DNA from: a virus
Reading direction: 5' to 3' (one strand)
Virus record (IMG/VR): IMGVR_UViG_3300020193_000041
Coordinates: 1 to 43,285 of that record
DNA length: 43,285 nt
Each line of letters starts with the position of its first letter. Position 1 is the first letter of the stretch. The translations under genes and the position numbers were made by a program. The notes below the pieces were generated by a model that saw nothing but the letters and a program-made list of their open reading frames with translations, was not told the origin of the DNA and did no database searches. Positions 1 to 7,693 of this stretch are shown here, piece by piece.

Positions 1-34
1 TTGAGGAAGCAGAGTAACTGCTAAAATAGGTGTT

Positions 35-634
35 ATGCCACGCAAGGGTATAAGTCCACGTCGTCAGCGTGGATTACCAACAGGGTATAATCTAACAGAA
101 CGTCTTGAAGAGGGCAGGGCTGACATCCTCAAACGTGAGGAAGAACGAAAAAAGAGGGTTGCTGGCACACAAATTTCAGGAGGCGTGGCTCTTGACGAAG
201 AGGGTCGCCCAATTGTTGAAGATAACAAACCAGTTCAAGATATTGATACTACTCTATTTAGAACCGTTACCGTTGCTCAAATTGCCAACAAACCAGACAA
301 CCCAGCAAACTATGGTCAGGGACCTGCTGGAAGTACGAGGCTATGTTCACATAAATTTATCATAGACCAACCAATGTTTGACTTGTATGGTTCTAAAGTG
401 GGCTACATCCTTGTCCGATTTCATAAAAACGGGCGACGTGGACCTGATTGGGTGTATGGTCCCGTTGACGCTTCTGTATATCAACAGTTTGCCGCAAGTG
501 GTTCAAAAGGACATTTTATCAATACTACGTTAAACGGGTACGGATATCGTCCCGCAGGTGAAACAGAATTTGCCGACCAATTCTCCGATTTCCCAGCCAA
601 CAGCGGAACAGACTCTGCGGGCATTAAACTGTAA
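35..634 (+). CDS. KTSC-domain protein
   Basis: The protein has 199 residues. The C-terminal part (about residues 115-172) looks like a KTSC domain, a short alpha/beta domain found in phage and bacterial proteins. It has Y-G-P-V near 141-144, then Y149 and a run F-A-A-S-G-S-K-G-H-F-I-N. The N-terminus (1-45) is highly basic and charged (PRKGISPRRQR), which suggests nucleic-acid contact or a disordered tail. The family has no firm function; some members are fused to lysyl-tRNA synthetases or nucleases. The gene sits two genes upstream of the large terminase, so a packaging-related role is possible but unproven. The preceding bases 1-17 read Glu-Glu-Ala-Glu-stop and are probably the end of an upstream gene. 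Confidence 0.75.
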   Translation: MPRKGISPRRQRGLPTGYNLTERLEEGRADILKREEERKKRVAGTQISGGVALDEEGRPIVEDNKPVQDIDTTLFRTVTVAQIANKPDNPANYGQGPAGSTRLCSHKFIIDQPMFDLYGSKVGYILVRFHKNGRRGPDWVYGPVDASVYQQFAASGSKGHFINTTLNGYGYRPAGETEFADQFSDFPANSGTDSAGIKL

Positions 635-637
635 CCT

Positions 638-1048
638 ATGCACAAATTAGTTGGATATGGCATCTTTTGGACGTTTGTTGTATCGTTGTTGTTGTCAACC
701 ATTTCCATCGTTACTATTTCGTTCTTTTCCGTTTTCTTTGTTCCAATGGCGGTGTTGTCTGGGGTCTACGTTTTTAGCGGAACCTTGAACCTGGTTCAGG
801 GGGTTGGGTTTGTTTATTGGGTTACACGGGATACACATAGAGGTTTTTCACTGTCCATTGCCTTCATGCGTGAGACGGATTACCCATGGAGGACTGGACG
901 TGGCGTTCAGATTGGATTTGGTAAATACTCGTTTCAATTGGGGATTTGTCGCAAAAACAAAACAGAGACGGAGACAGAGGGTTTGATGCGTGCCGTAAAA
1001 GGTCGCAAACTTCACTACCAACCAAAGGAGATACGGGAATGGATTTAA
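638..1048 (+). CDS. Small membrane protein, unknown function
   Basis: The protein has 136 residues. The first 65 or so are strongly hydrophobic (FWTFVVSLLLSTISIVTISF, then FFVPMAVLSGVYVFSG), consistent with two transmembrane helices. The rest is soluble and basic. It starts three bases after the preceding stop, with no obvious Shine-Dalgarno, so translation is probably coupled. Its 3' end overlaps the start of the next gene by 10 bases. I do not recognise a family. Confidence 0.65.
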   Translation: MHKLVGYGIFWTFVVSLLLSTISIVTISFFSVFFVPMAVLSGVYVFSGTLNLVQGVGFVYWVTRDTHRGFSLSIAFMRETDYPWRTGRGVQIGFGKYSFQLGICRKNKTETETEGLMRAVKGRKLHYQPKEIREWI

Positions 1049-1275
1049 CATGGAGTGTTTGGAAAAAACAAAAAGACTCAATTAGTATTCCATCACGTAT
1101 TACACGTTTGGACAAGGCGGCACTTCTTGATTGGTATAACACCACCATTATGGAACTTGGTGCGGCGTTTGACCGTTACCGTTACCACGGCAAGGACTTT
1201 GCACAATTAGAAGAATTGGTGGAGATTTTTAATAGTCTCCACAGGGAGATTGTTGCTCGTGAGCGAAATAGTTGA
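1039..1275 (+). CDS. Small protein upstream of terminase
   Basis: The protein has 78 residues. The ATG at 1039 is preceded by AAAGGAG at 1024-1030 with good spacing, so this start is preferred over upstream in-frame codons. The protein is helical and soluble (WSVWKKQKDSISIPSRITRL, later ELVEIFNSLHREIVARERNS). It overlaps the end of the membrane-protein gene and the start of the terminase gene. Its position directly before TerL invites comparison with small terminases, but it is short and lacks a visible HTH, so function is left open. Confidence 0.65.
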   Translation: MDLTWSVWKKQKDSISIPSRITRLDKAALLDWYNTTIMELGAAFDRYRYHGKDFAQLEELVEIFNSLHREIVARERNS

Positions 1276-2827
1276 AGACCTTGAAAATGAAGTTCCAGAC
1301 CTTGAGGAATTGTTGCCAGAGTTGGATGAGGCGTCGGAAACGTTCGTAGACCAACTTGTCAAAAAACTCATTATATTTACTGAGGAATTTTGCAATATTG
1401 AGTTTTTCCCTTATCAGGTACCAATTGCCTATCGTATCATTGAGTCAATAGTATTGGGAGATGGTGACGAGGTGACCGTTATTGGTTGCCGACAGTCGGG
1501 TAAGTCAGAAGTGCTGTCTGGCGTAATGGCATCAATGATGGTCATTCTTCCTAAACTTTCTGCTGTTTATCCAACGTGGTTAGACAAATTTGAAAGAGGG
1601 TTTTGGTGTGGCGTATTTGCCCCAACAGAAGACCAAGCCGACACGGTTTTTAGCCGCATCGTTACCAAACTTACCAGTGAGCATGCCTTAAACTTTCTTC
1701 TTGACCCTGAGATTGACGATAAAGCGGCCTCTGGTGGGGTGCGTGGTAAAGGTAAACTTATAACATTAAAGAACGCTGGTTCTCTTTGCCGCATGCAAAC
1801 GTGCAATCCCAAAGCCAAGATTGAGTCAAAAACATATCATTTTGTTTTGATAGACGAATGTCAAGAGGCAGATGAGTTTGTCATTACCAAATCTATTAAA
1901 CCAATGTTGGCTTTTAATAACGGAAGTATTTGTCTTACTGGAACCGCTTCTAGAAACAAATCCTATTTTTACAAAATGATTCAGTTCAATAAACGAAGAG
2001 GCGTCAATGGTGGTAAAAAAAACCGACAGGCGCACTTTGAATATGACTGGCGTGTTGCCTCTAAATACAACAATAATTATGGAAAGTTTATTTCTAAAGA
2101 ACGGGTTCGCATTGGTGAAGATTCTGACGAATTTCAAATGTCATATTGCAATCGTTGGATTCTTGAAAAAGGTATGTTTGTTACCGAAGAACGGTTGCAA
2201 CGATTGTATGACGTTTCAATGCCATTAGTAAAAGAATGGTGGAGAAGTCCATTAGTTGCTGGTATTGACGTGGCACGGTCTACGGACTCAACGGTGGTGA
2301 CAGTTGTGTGGGTGGATTGGCAACACCCAGACCCGTTTGGTTTTTATGAACATCGTGTTTTAAATTGGTTAGAATTAAACAATCAAGAGTGGGAACAACA
2401 GTATTTTCAGATAGTTGACTTCCTTCGTCACTATGAAATAATGCGGTTGGGTGTTGACTCGCAGGGTGTCGGCGGGGCTGTCGCTGAGCGTTTACAATTA
2501 CTTCTTTCAGACATGGAAGTCATTCCCATGTCCTCTGATTCTAAAGCCCAACATGAACGTTGGGTGCATTTGACAGAGTTAATACAACGAGACCAACTAA
2601 TAATACCTGCCCATGCTAAAGCACGTCGTACACGAAGTTGGAAGAGGTTTTCCCAACAAATGGCTGACCTTGAAAAGGTTTACAAAGGTCCTTATTTGCT
2701 TGCCGCTGCTCCAGATGAAAAAGGCGCATTTGACGACTACCCAGATTCGCTTGCTCTCGCTTGTGCCATGACGGTACATGAAACCATGCCAGAAGTACAG
2801 GTGGGTGTCTCCCCATTTTATCGGTAA
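1259..2827 (+). CDS. terL: Terminase large subunit
   Basis: This is the ATPase-nuclease that pumps DNA into the prohead. With the GTG start at 1259 (AGGGAG at 1243-1248 upstream) it has 522 residues; TTG codons at 1250 and 1253 are alternatives too close to the ribosome site. Walker A is GCRQSGKS (about 76-83), Walker B is VLIDE (about 196-200), and the coupling motif LTGTA lies near 226. The RNase H-like nuclease carries AGIDVA (D about 337), GVDSQGVGG (D about 400) and a C-terminal DDYPDSLALA. Length and motif order match typical phage TerL. The start overlaps the previous gene by 17 bases. Confidence 0.95.
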   Translation: MSEIVEDLENEVPDLEELLPELDEASETFVDQLVKKLIIFTEEFCNIEFFPYQVPIAYRIIESIVLGDGDEVTVIGCRQSGKSEVLSGVMASMMVILPKLSAVYPTWLDKFERGFWCGVFAPTEDQADTVFSRIVTKLTSEHALNFLLDPEIDDKAASGGVRGKGKLITLKNAGSLCRMQTCNPKAKIESKTYHFVLIDECQEADEFVITKSIKPMLAFNNGSICLTGTASRNKSYFYKMIQFNKRRGVNGGKKNRQAHFEYDWRVASKYNNNYGKFISKERVRIGEDSDEFQMSYCNRWILEKGMFVTEERLQRLYDVSMPLVKEWWRSPLVAGIDVARSTDSTVVTVVWVDWQHPDPFGFYEHRVLNWLELNNQEWEQQYFQIVDFLRHYEIMRLGVDSQGVGGAVAERLQLLLSDMEVIPMSSDSKAQHERWVHLTELIQRDQLIIPAHAKARRTRSWKRFSQQMADLEKVYKGPYLLAAAPDEKGAFDDYPDSLALACAMTVHETMPEVQVGVSPFYR

Positions 2828-2887
2828 GTTGTATTTAAAAGTGGTAAAGTAGAAGTACATAATATCCCACCTTCGGAGGATTAATCA

Positions 2888-3328
2888 ATGCAAGACCAAG
2901 ACCAAGACCAAACCAACAATCTGGCAGTTGCACCACAGAACCCATACCCAGAGAGTGGTCGCAGGGAAATCGTATTCCAGCGCACGATGGCTCCAAGCAT
3001 TCCTGGAAACAAAGGACCGCTTCGCTTTGAAGAAGGCGTGGCGACGGACACCGATGTTCCGAACGACTTTTCAGTCGGTGCGTACATGGACACTGCCTCA
3101 TCCCCGATGCGACAGAACCACAACAATCCTGAGATGTTTTACAAGCATGCGGAAGACACCATGCGTGAGCGTGCTCATGTCGGCTCAGCCTCGTGGATTG
3201 AAGCCCCTGCTCTTCTCCAGGATTTCGTGATTGGCGCAATGGCTGGTGATGGTATGCCGACGTTTGAGATAGAAGTAAATAGCGGCTCCCATATGAACAG
3301 GCCGAATCCAACAGTCGTTTCTGACTAA
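2888..3328 (+). CDS. Hypothetical protein after terminase
   Basis: The protein has 146 residues and a clear ribosome site (CGGAGGA about 2875-2881) before the ATG. The N-terminus is a low-complexity run of D-Q pairs (MQDQDQDQTNN). The rest is polar with no membrane segment and no motif I recognise. Codon use is richer in C/G than in its neighbours, resembling the capsid gene, which may indicate high expression and a virion role. It follows TerL after a 60-base gap that contains a TATA-like box. Confidence 0.65.
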   Translation: MQDQDQDQTNNLAVAPQNPYPESGRREIVFQRTMAPSIPGNKGPLRFEEGVATDTDVPNDFSVGAYMDTASSPMRQNHNNPEMFYKHAEDTMRERAHVGSASWIEAPALLQDFVIGAMAGDGMPTFEIEVNSGSHMNRPNPTVVSD

Positions 3329-3351
3329 CTACAGCCCAACGGGTAACAGTC

Positions 3352-3915
3352 GTGGCTGGTTACAGGGGCGCCCCAGCAGGTAGAAGTGCTGACCCTAGAA
3401 AAGTCATTATTCCATTAACCACTTCGCTGTCTGGTATCCCTATTGCGGGGTCATATCAAGGCGGTGGTTTATACGACTTTTCGGCAATGAAGAAGGCACG
3501 TTGGTCGGAGTTTTACGGAACCCAGCACAGTCACAAAAATCTTGGTTATGACTACAACTTTAAAAACAAGTTTGCAAAAAACGATAGTGGTCGTCGTGTT
3601 GGCTTTATTGGTGGTAGTTATCAGTATGCTCGTCGTGAATCCAGTAGTGCAAAGGTTCTTCAGGACCCGACTGACATATTCAAGCCGCACAAAGCATTTA
3701 CTAGAATAAAAGGTGCTGGGGTTGCTCCACGAATTCGTTTTATTGACACTGCTCGTATGCGGTCACGGGCCAAAAACGTGTACAACAGAGCAAATCCACA
3801 AAACATCAATGAACTTGACCTTCAACGAAAAGTGGACTATCAAGAAATTAAGGAACTACGTGGCGAGCAGTTTGGACCAAAAAACCGTGGTATGAGTTTT
3901 GGAAGATTGCGATGA
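3352..3915 (+). CDS. Basic hypothetical protein
   Basis: The protein has 187 residues and a GTG start. It is rich in Arg, Lys, Gly and Tyr throughout (for example GYRGAPAGRSADPRK at the N-terminus, MSFGRLR at the C-terminus), with no transmembrane segment. The composition would suit a DNA- or RNA-contacting or virion-internal protein, but there is no recognisable domain. The start has only a weak upstream purine run, so the true start could differ. Its stop overlaps the ATG of the next gene by four bases. Confidence 0.6.
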   Translation: MAGYRGAPAGRSADPRKVIIPLTTSLSGIPIAGSYQGGGLYDFSAMKKARWSEFYGTQHSHKNLGYDYNFKNKFAKNDSGRRVGFIGGSYQYARRESSSAKVLQDPTDIFKPHKAFTRIKGAGVAPRIRFIDTARMRSRAKNVYNRANPQNINELDLQRKVDYQEIKELRGEQFGPKNRGMSFGRLR

Positions 3916-4130
3916 ACGAAGCCTGGGTTGCAGTCACCGTCGCCGCCATTCCAGTGTTTGGCGCAGGAATTGGTTGGTTAATTAAATTTGTATTGGCCTT
4001 TCGTGAGGAAAATAGAAACGACCACAGCGCTGTCATGGTTGCAATTAACGACTTAAAAGCCGATGTTCGTGAGGTGAAGGGCGACCTGCGTGACCATGTT
4101 AAATGGCATTTTCGTAAGAAAACTAAATAA
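3912..4130 (+). CDS. Small membrane protein, holin/XhlA-like layout
   Basis: The protein has 72 residues: one N-terminal transmembrane helix (about residues 4-30, VAVTVAAIPVFGAGIGWLIK) followed by a charged amphipathic helix (NDLKADVREVKGDLRDHVKW). A single membrane segment followed by a soluble helix is common among small lysis-cassette proteins. It starts with an ATGA overlap and is followed by a second membrane protein and then the endolysin. The position supports a lysis role; direct homology is not shown. Confidence 0.6.
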   Translation: MNEAWVAVTVAAIPVFGAGIGWLIKFVLAFREENRNDHSAVMVAINDLKADVREVKGDLRDHVKWHFRKKTK

Positions 4131-4135
4131 ACTAT

Positions 4136-4381
4136 ATGAGCACATTCAAAAATATACTACTTCGCATACTTGCAACGTTTGCTGCCAGCGGTCTTGGAGT
4201 TATAGGTGCTGGAACTATCGCTGGCGTCCCCGTATGGAAATCCGCATTCATGGCGGGCATTGCTGGGGTTGCCCACGTTATTGAAGGTCTGTCACGTGAA
4301 TTTTTGGATGATGGAAAACTTGATACTGAAGAAATTAATAAAGTGTTTTCAAAGGTTGACAAGAAAGCACCAGCGGAATAA
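4136..4381 (+). CDS. Putative holin
   Basis: The protein has 81 residues. Hydrophobic segments at about 7-29 (LLRILATFAASGLGVIGAGT) and 32-50 (VPVWKSAFMAGIAGVAHVIE) form a probable two-helix hairpin. A charged C-terminal tail follows (DDGKLDTEEINKVFSK). Size and two-helix topology match small phage holins, and the endolysin gene follows within 100 bases. Holins permeabilise the cell membrane to release the endolysin. Three other small membrane proteins in the window also qualify, so the specific assignment is tentative. Confidence 0.6.
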   Translation: MSTFKNILLRILATFAASGLGVIGAGTIAGVPVWKSAFMAGIAGVAHVIEGLSREFLDDGKLDTEEINKVFSKVDKKAPAE

Positions 4382-4476
4382 AAAGGTTGTTGAAGAATGA
4401 CTTTAGGCAGTCAGTTTAAAAACACGACGAAAAAATAGATGATATGAAATTAAGTACGAGGATTAGGAAATTAAAC

Positions 4477-5283
4477 ATGTCCAAAAAAGTTGATTGGGAC
4501 TACGTTGTTCCAGTAAAGATGCCTGCTGACTTGAAGGGCGTACAGCCTGGTAGGTTGCCTGAGCACTTACTTCGCCCCGCCGCTGGTGGTGGGAAACTAC
4601 ACTGGCTTGCCGCAGCAGCGTGGGCTGCGATGGTTGAAAAGGCTGGGGCAGACGGCGTTGAATTAAAGCCCGTTTCGGCAGGAGACACGTACCGCACATA
4701 CGAGTCACAACTTGCGGCGTTCAAACAACGTTATACCAAAGAGCCAAACGGCAATGCAACAAGGACGTTTGAAGGTGTTAAGTGGTACAAGAAAGACCCC
4801 AAACTTGCCAGCCTTGCGGCTCCTGGGACTTCGCAGCACAATAGCGGATTGGCGGTTGACGTTCATACTGCTGCTGAAACAAGGCGTCTTAAGTGGCTCA
4901 TTGACAACGTTAAGACATTTGGTTTTAGTTGGGAAGTCGTCCCAGAGGAACCGTGGCATCTGCGCTATGTATGCGGTGATGAAGTTCCTACTGCTGTTAA
5001 AGCATACATGGATAAAAATGGAATTAAGGCTCCAGAAGGCAAGGCTGCTGCCACTGTCGTTGCTGTTGAAAAAGACGACGGTGGTTTGAAATTGAAACTA
5101 GGCGACAAAGGCGACAAAGTAAAACAAATGCAGGAGTTGCTTACTAAAAAAGGCTTTGCTTGTATTACGGATGGAGATTTTGGTCCCGCTACTGAAAAAG
5201 CCCTCAATTACTTTAAAAAGGCTGCTAGTCTACAAATCAATGGTATTTGTAATCAACGCACATGGGATGCCCTCATTGCGTAA
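4477..5283 (+). CDS. Endolysin: M15 peptidase plus peptidoglycan-binding domain
   Basis: This is a cell-wall hydrolase of VanY/D-Ala-D-Ala carboxypeptidase type, acting on peptidoglycan stem peptides. The zinc-binding pattern is visible as SQHNSGLAVDVH (about 120-131) and EPWHLRY (about 156-162). The C-terminal part (about 202-267) is a PG_binding_1 repeat: LKLGDKGDKVKQMQELL, then DGDFGPATEKALNYF and RTWDALI. The chosen ATG at 4477 follows AGGAAA at 4465-4470; an in-frame ATG at 4444 would add 11 residues but lacks a ribosome site. No signal peptide is visible, so a holin would be needed. A related M15-like domain is embedded in the tape measure protein at about 19.8-20.1 kb. Confidence 0.9.
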   Translation: MSKKVDWDYVVPVKMPADLKGVQPGRLPEHLLRPAAGGGKLHWLAAAAWAAMVEKAGADGVELKPVSAGDTYRTYESQLAAFKQRYTKEPNGNATRTFEGVKWYKKDPKLASLAAPGTSQHNSGLAVDVHTAAETRRLKWLIDNVKTFGFSWEVVPEEPWHLRYVCGDEVPTAVKAYMDKNGIKAPEGKAAATVVAVEKDDGGLKLKLGDKGDKVKQMQELLTKKGFACITDGDFGPATEKALNYFKKAASLQINGICNQRTWDALIA

Positions 5284-5307
5284 TTTGGTTATAACTTGGA
5301 GTACAAT

Positions 5308-5592
5308 ATGGACGAGTCATCGTTACTGACAGACCTTACAAATCAATTAAAAGAGGATAAAACTCATCCTTGCAAAATAGGTAGGTTGATTAACTCTTTG
5401 GAAGGTGATGAACGTGGGGCTTTAGTAAAGGCCGTTCACCTCATTCGCACATCAAACTTTAATGGTAAAAACAGGTCGCATAGCAGTGTGTGGCTTGCTA
5501 AAGTGTTACGTAAGAATGGTTATCAAATAAGCGTCAGTACCGTACAACGACACGTGAATAAGGAGTGCTCTTGTGACCAATCTGAAGAATGA
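5308..5592 (+). CDS. Small helix-turn-helix protein
   Basis: The protein has 94 residues from the ATG at 5308, which has TGGAG at 5297-5301 upstream; an in-frame TTG at 5296 is less likely. The central and C-terminal part reads as an HTH-like helix pair: SSVWLAKVLRKNGYQISVST then VQRHVNKECSC. It may bind DNA. It overlaps the start of the metallophosphoesterase gene by 20 bases, so the two are probably co-translated. Function unknown. Confidence 0.65.
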   Translation: MDESSLLTDLTNQLKEDKTHPCKIGRLINSLEGDERGALVKAVHLIRTSNFNGKNRSHSSVWLAKVLRKNGYQISVSTVQRHVNKECSCDQSEE

Positions 5593-6724
5593 CTTGAACG
5601 AACCAGAAAATCGTGAAAAAGTGTTGGGCGATTTGCTTGACTTGCTCAAACGAAAGAACATAGACATTGCCGATATTGGTGACGTCAGCCGTGTTTCCAT
5701 TTATCAGTCGTTAACAAAGAATGAAGAAGGTGAAGCAGAAATACACGACCTTGCTGCAATTCAATTTTCTCCAACATGGGACAGTGGTCCAAAATGGCCT
5801 GTAATTCAACAAGGTCCTGCAATAAAACTGCCAGTCAAAAAAACACGAGCGTTGAAAAAATCAAAGTTCAAAAAATGCGTAGTGATTCCAGATGCACAGA
5901 TTGGCTACTACCGTGGTCATGATGGTGCTTTAGAACCTACTCACGACGAGAGTGCAATCAAAATCGTCCTTGATTTGATTCGTTACGTAGAACCAAATGT
6001 CGTTATTTGTGTTGGTGACAACCTTGACCTTCCTGAAATGGGCAAGTACCTAACCACTCCTGCGTATCAAAAAACCACACAGGCGGCAATAGACAGGGCT
6101 TCTTTACTATGTGCCGAACTTCGTGACGCTGCACCGTACGCAAAGATTTCTTGGCTTGCGGGCAACCATGAAGAGCGCATGCCAAAGTATCTTCTTAACA
6201 ACGCCGTAGCAGCGTATGGTTTACGCAAAGGAAATATGCCGCAATCGTGGCCCGTTCTCACTGTCCCTTATCTGTGTCGTATGGATGATTACAAGGTGGA
6301 ATATCGCCCTGGCTATCCTGCGTCCGATTATTGGATTAACGAGAAACTTAGAATTATTCACGGTGACCGTGTGAAGTCTTCTGGTTCAACGGCTCACATT
6401 TATTTGAACAACGAAAAGACAAGCGTCATCTATGGACATATCCACCGCATTGAAACTGCGTTTAAAACTCGTGAGGACTTTGATGGTCCTCGCACTATTA
6501 TGGCTGCTTCCCCTGGCTGTCTTGCTCGCATTGACGGTGTTGTACCGTCTACAAAAAGTGGTGTGGACCTTGACGGACGTCCAATTGTTCGGTACGAAAA
6601 TTGGCAACAAGGAATAGGAATTGTCACATATGAAGACAGTGGAGACCACAAGTTTTCGTACGAAGTGGTGCCAATTTACAATGGATGGGGCATGTACCGA
6701 GGTACCGAGTTTGTTGCTAACTGA
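5573..6724 (+). CDS. Calcineurin-like metallophosphoesterase
   Basis: The protein has 383 residues and a GTG start. It carries the full motif series of the metallophosphoesterase superfamily: PDAQIG (D107), VGDNLD (G148-D149), GNHEER (197-202), HGD (263-265) and GHIH (288-291). The first motif has D-A-Q instead of D-x-H, a substitution also seen in some other phage members. Members hydrolyse phosphomonoesters, phosphodiesters or nucleic acids, and the substrate here cannot be predicted. The N-terminal 100 residues are charged and precede the catalytic fold. It overlaps the upstream HTH gene and lies two bases before the HslV-like gene. Confidence 0.88.
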   Translation: MTNLKNDLNEPENREKVLGDLLDLLKRKNIDIADIGDVSRVSIYQSLTKNEEGEAEIHDLAAIQFSPTWDSGPKWPVIQQGPAIKLPVKKTRALKKSKFKKCVVIPDAQIGYYRGHDGALEPTHDESAIKIVLDLIRYVEPNVVICVGDNLDLPEMGKYLTTPAYQKTTQAAIDRASLLCAELRDAAPYAKISWLAGNHEERMPKYLLNNAVAAYGLRKGNMPQSWPVLTVPYLCRMDDYKVEYRPGYPASDYWINEKLRIIHGDRVKSSGSTAHIYLNNEKTSVIYGHIHRIETAFKTREDFDGPRTIMAASPGCLARIDGVVPSTKSGVDLDGRPIVRYENWQQGIGIVTYEDSGDHKFSYEVVPIYNGWGMYRGTEFVAN

Positions 6725-6726
6725 CC

Positions 6727-7353
6727 ATGACAACCATTGTTGGTATTCAAGGAGATGAGTTTGCGGTAATCTGCGCTGACTCCCGTGTCACAACGAGTGA
6801 TGATTCTTCCCATATAGGAACGCTGCGGGAAGGTTCTGGAAAACTGGCACAAAACGGAAATTACATCATTGGTGCCGCTGGAGACGTTCGTGCTATCAAC
6901 ATTCTGCACCACGTCTTCCAACCACCCACCCCTCCACAAAACCTTCGTAGTAGAAAGTTAGACCAATTCTTTACGTCAAAGTTTGTGCCGTCTTTGCGGG
7001 AATGCTTTGATTCTCAGGGATATTCGGTTCCTGAACGTGAGGACAAGGAACACATTGCCGAACAGGGGTCATCAATTATTGTTGCTATTAATTCTCAAAT
7101 ATACGTAGTTGAGTCCGATTATTCGTGGTCATCAGAAGCATCTGGACTATATTCGTTGGGAAGCGGGTCGTCATTTGCTCTGGGCGCTATGTCAGTATTA
7201 GTTCGTAACAAAAAACTCAATTCTCAACAAGCAAAAAGCCTTGCTTTACGTGCGTTGGCTGTTTCTTCAAAATACGACCCTGGTACTGGCGCACCGTATC
7301 AAGCGTTTGTGCAAGGACAGAAAATTGGCACAAAACGACGTAAAGCGGTATAA
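6727..7353 (+). CDS. HslV/proteasome beta-like threonine peptidase
   Basis: The protein has 208 residues. After removal of Met1 the chain would start TTIVGIQ, the expected N-terminal Thr nucleophile of Ntn proteases. Asp at mature position 17 lies in VICADSRVT, matching the catalytic Asp17 of HslV and 20S beta subunits. A Lys before LAQNGNYIIGAAG corresponds to Lys33, about five residues later than in HslV because of an insertion. LGSGSSFALGAMSVL matches the HslV GSGG-x-A region around Ser125. Length is close to proteasome beta subunits and slightly longer than HslV. No HslU/ClpX-type ATPase is in the window. The gene lies between a metallophosphoesterase and the portal cluster; a prohead-maturation or host-protein-degrading role is inference. 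Confidence 0.85.
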   Translation: MTTIVGIQGDEFAVICADSRVTTSDDSSHIGTLREGSGKLAQNGNYIIGAAGDVRAINILHHVFQPPTPPQNLRSRKLDQFFTSKFVPSLRECFDSQGYSVPEREDKEHIAEQGSSIIVAINSQIYVVESDYSWSSEASGLYSLGSGSSFALGAMSVLVRNKKLNSQQAKSLALRALAVSSKYDPGTGAPYQAFVQGQKIGTKRRKAV

Positions 7354-7354
7354 T
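7325..7354 (+). promoter_or_regulatory. Sigma70-type promoter candidate
   Basis: TTGGCA at 7325-7330 (5 of 6 matches to TTGACA) and a perfect TATAAT at 7349-7354 are separated by 18 bases. It overlaps the end of the HslV-like gene and would start transcription near 7361, about 20 bases before the next ATG. It could drive the membrane protein-portal-scaffold-capsid genes. Confidence 0.5.
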
Positions 7355-7380
7355 TATCATAATCACCTATAGGAGAAACT

Positions 7381-7686
7381 ATGTCAAATAAATTAAAAGT
7401 AGCAGCACTAGCCGACGTCGCAACCAAGGGTGGAGCAGCGGGAATTGTTTCCTATCTGCTTGCTTTTTGGGAACTTGACCCTGCTCTTAACATCGTGGTC
7501 CTTCCTATCCTTCTGTACTTGCTCAATGCCGCAAGTACGTGGGTTGGAGACCCCACCGTCGCAAACTTCTTTGTTAACCAAAGCAAAGTTGTTGAAGCAG
7601 CCGTCAAGGAAACTGTTGCCCAACCAACCTCAGTTGCACAGATTCCTGCTGTTAAAAAGGCCGCTTCTAAGAGAAAAAAGAAGTAA
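7381..7686 (+). CDS. Small membrane protein before portal
   Basis: The protein has 101 residues and a good ribosome site (TAGGAGAA) before the ATG. Hydrophobic stretches at about 20-32 (AAGIVSYLLAFWEL) and 36-52 (LNIVVLPILLYLLNAASTWV) suggest two membrane helices. The soluble tail ends in a run of Lys/Arg (KKAASKRKKK). Topology is compatible with a holin or a membrane-anchored accessory factor. It is placed directly after the promoter candidate and 7 bases before the portal gene, away from the endolysin. Function unknown. Confidence 0.6.
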   Translation: MSNKLKVAALADVATKGGAAGIVSYLLAFWELDPALNIVVLPILLYLLNAASTWVGDPTVANFFVNQSKVVEAAVKETVAQPTSVAQIPAVKKAASKRKKK

Positions 7687-7693
7687 TTAATAA

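Noticed and set aside
1-17. Tail of an upstream gene (Glu-Glu-Ala-Glu-stop)
   Set aside because: Plausible but too short to annotate as a gene.
86-91. TATAAT inside the first gene
   Set aside because: Lies within a coding region without a -35 box at proper distance.
4398-4413. TGACT/AGTCA hairpin as terminator before the endolysin
   Set aside because: Only 5 base pairs and no T-run.
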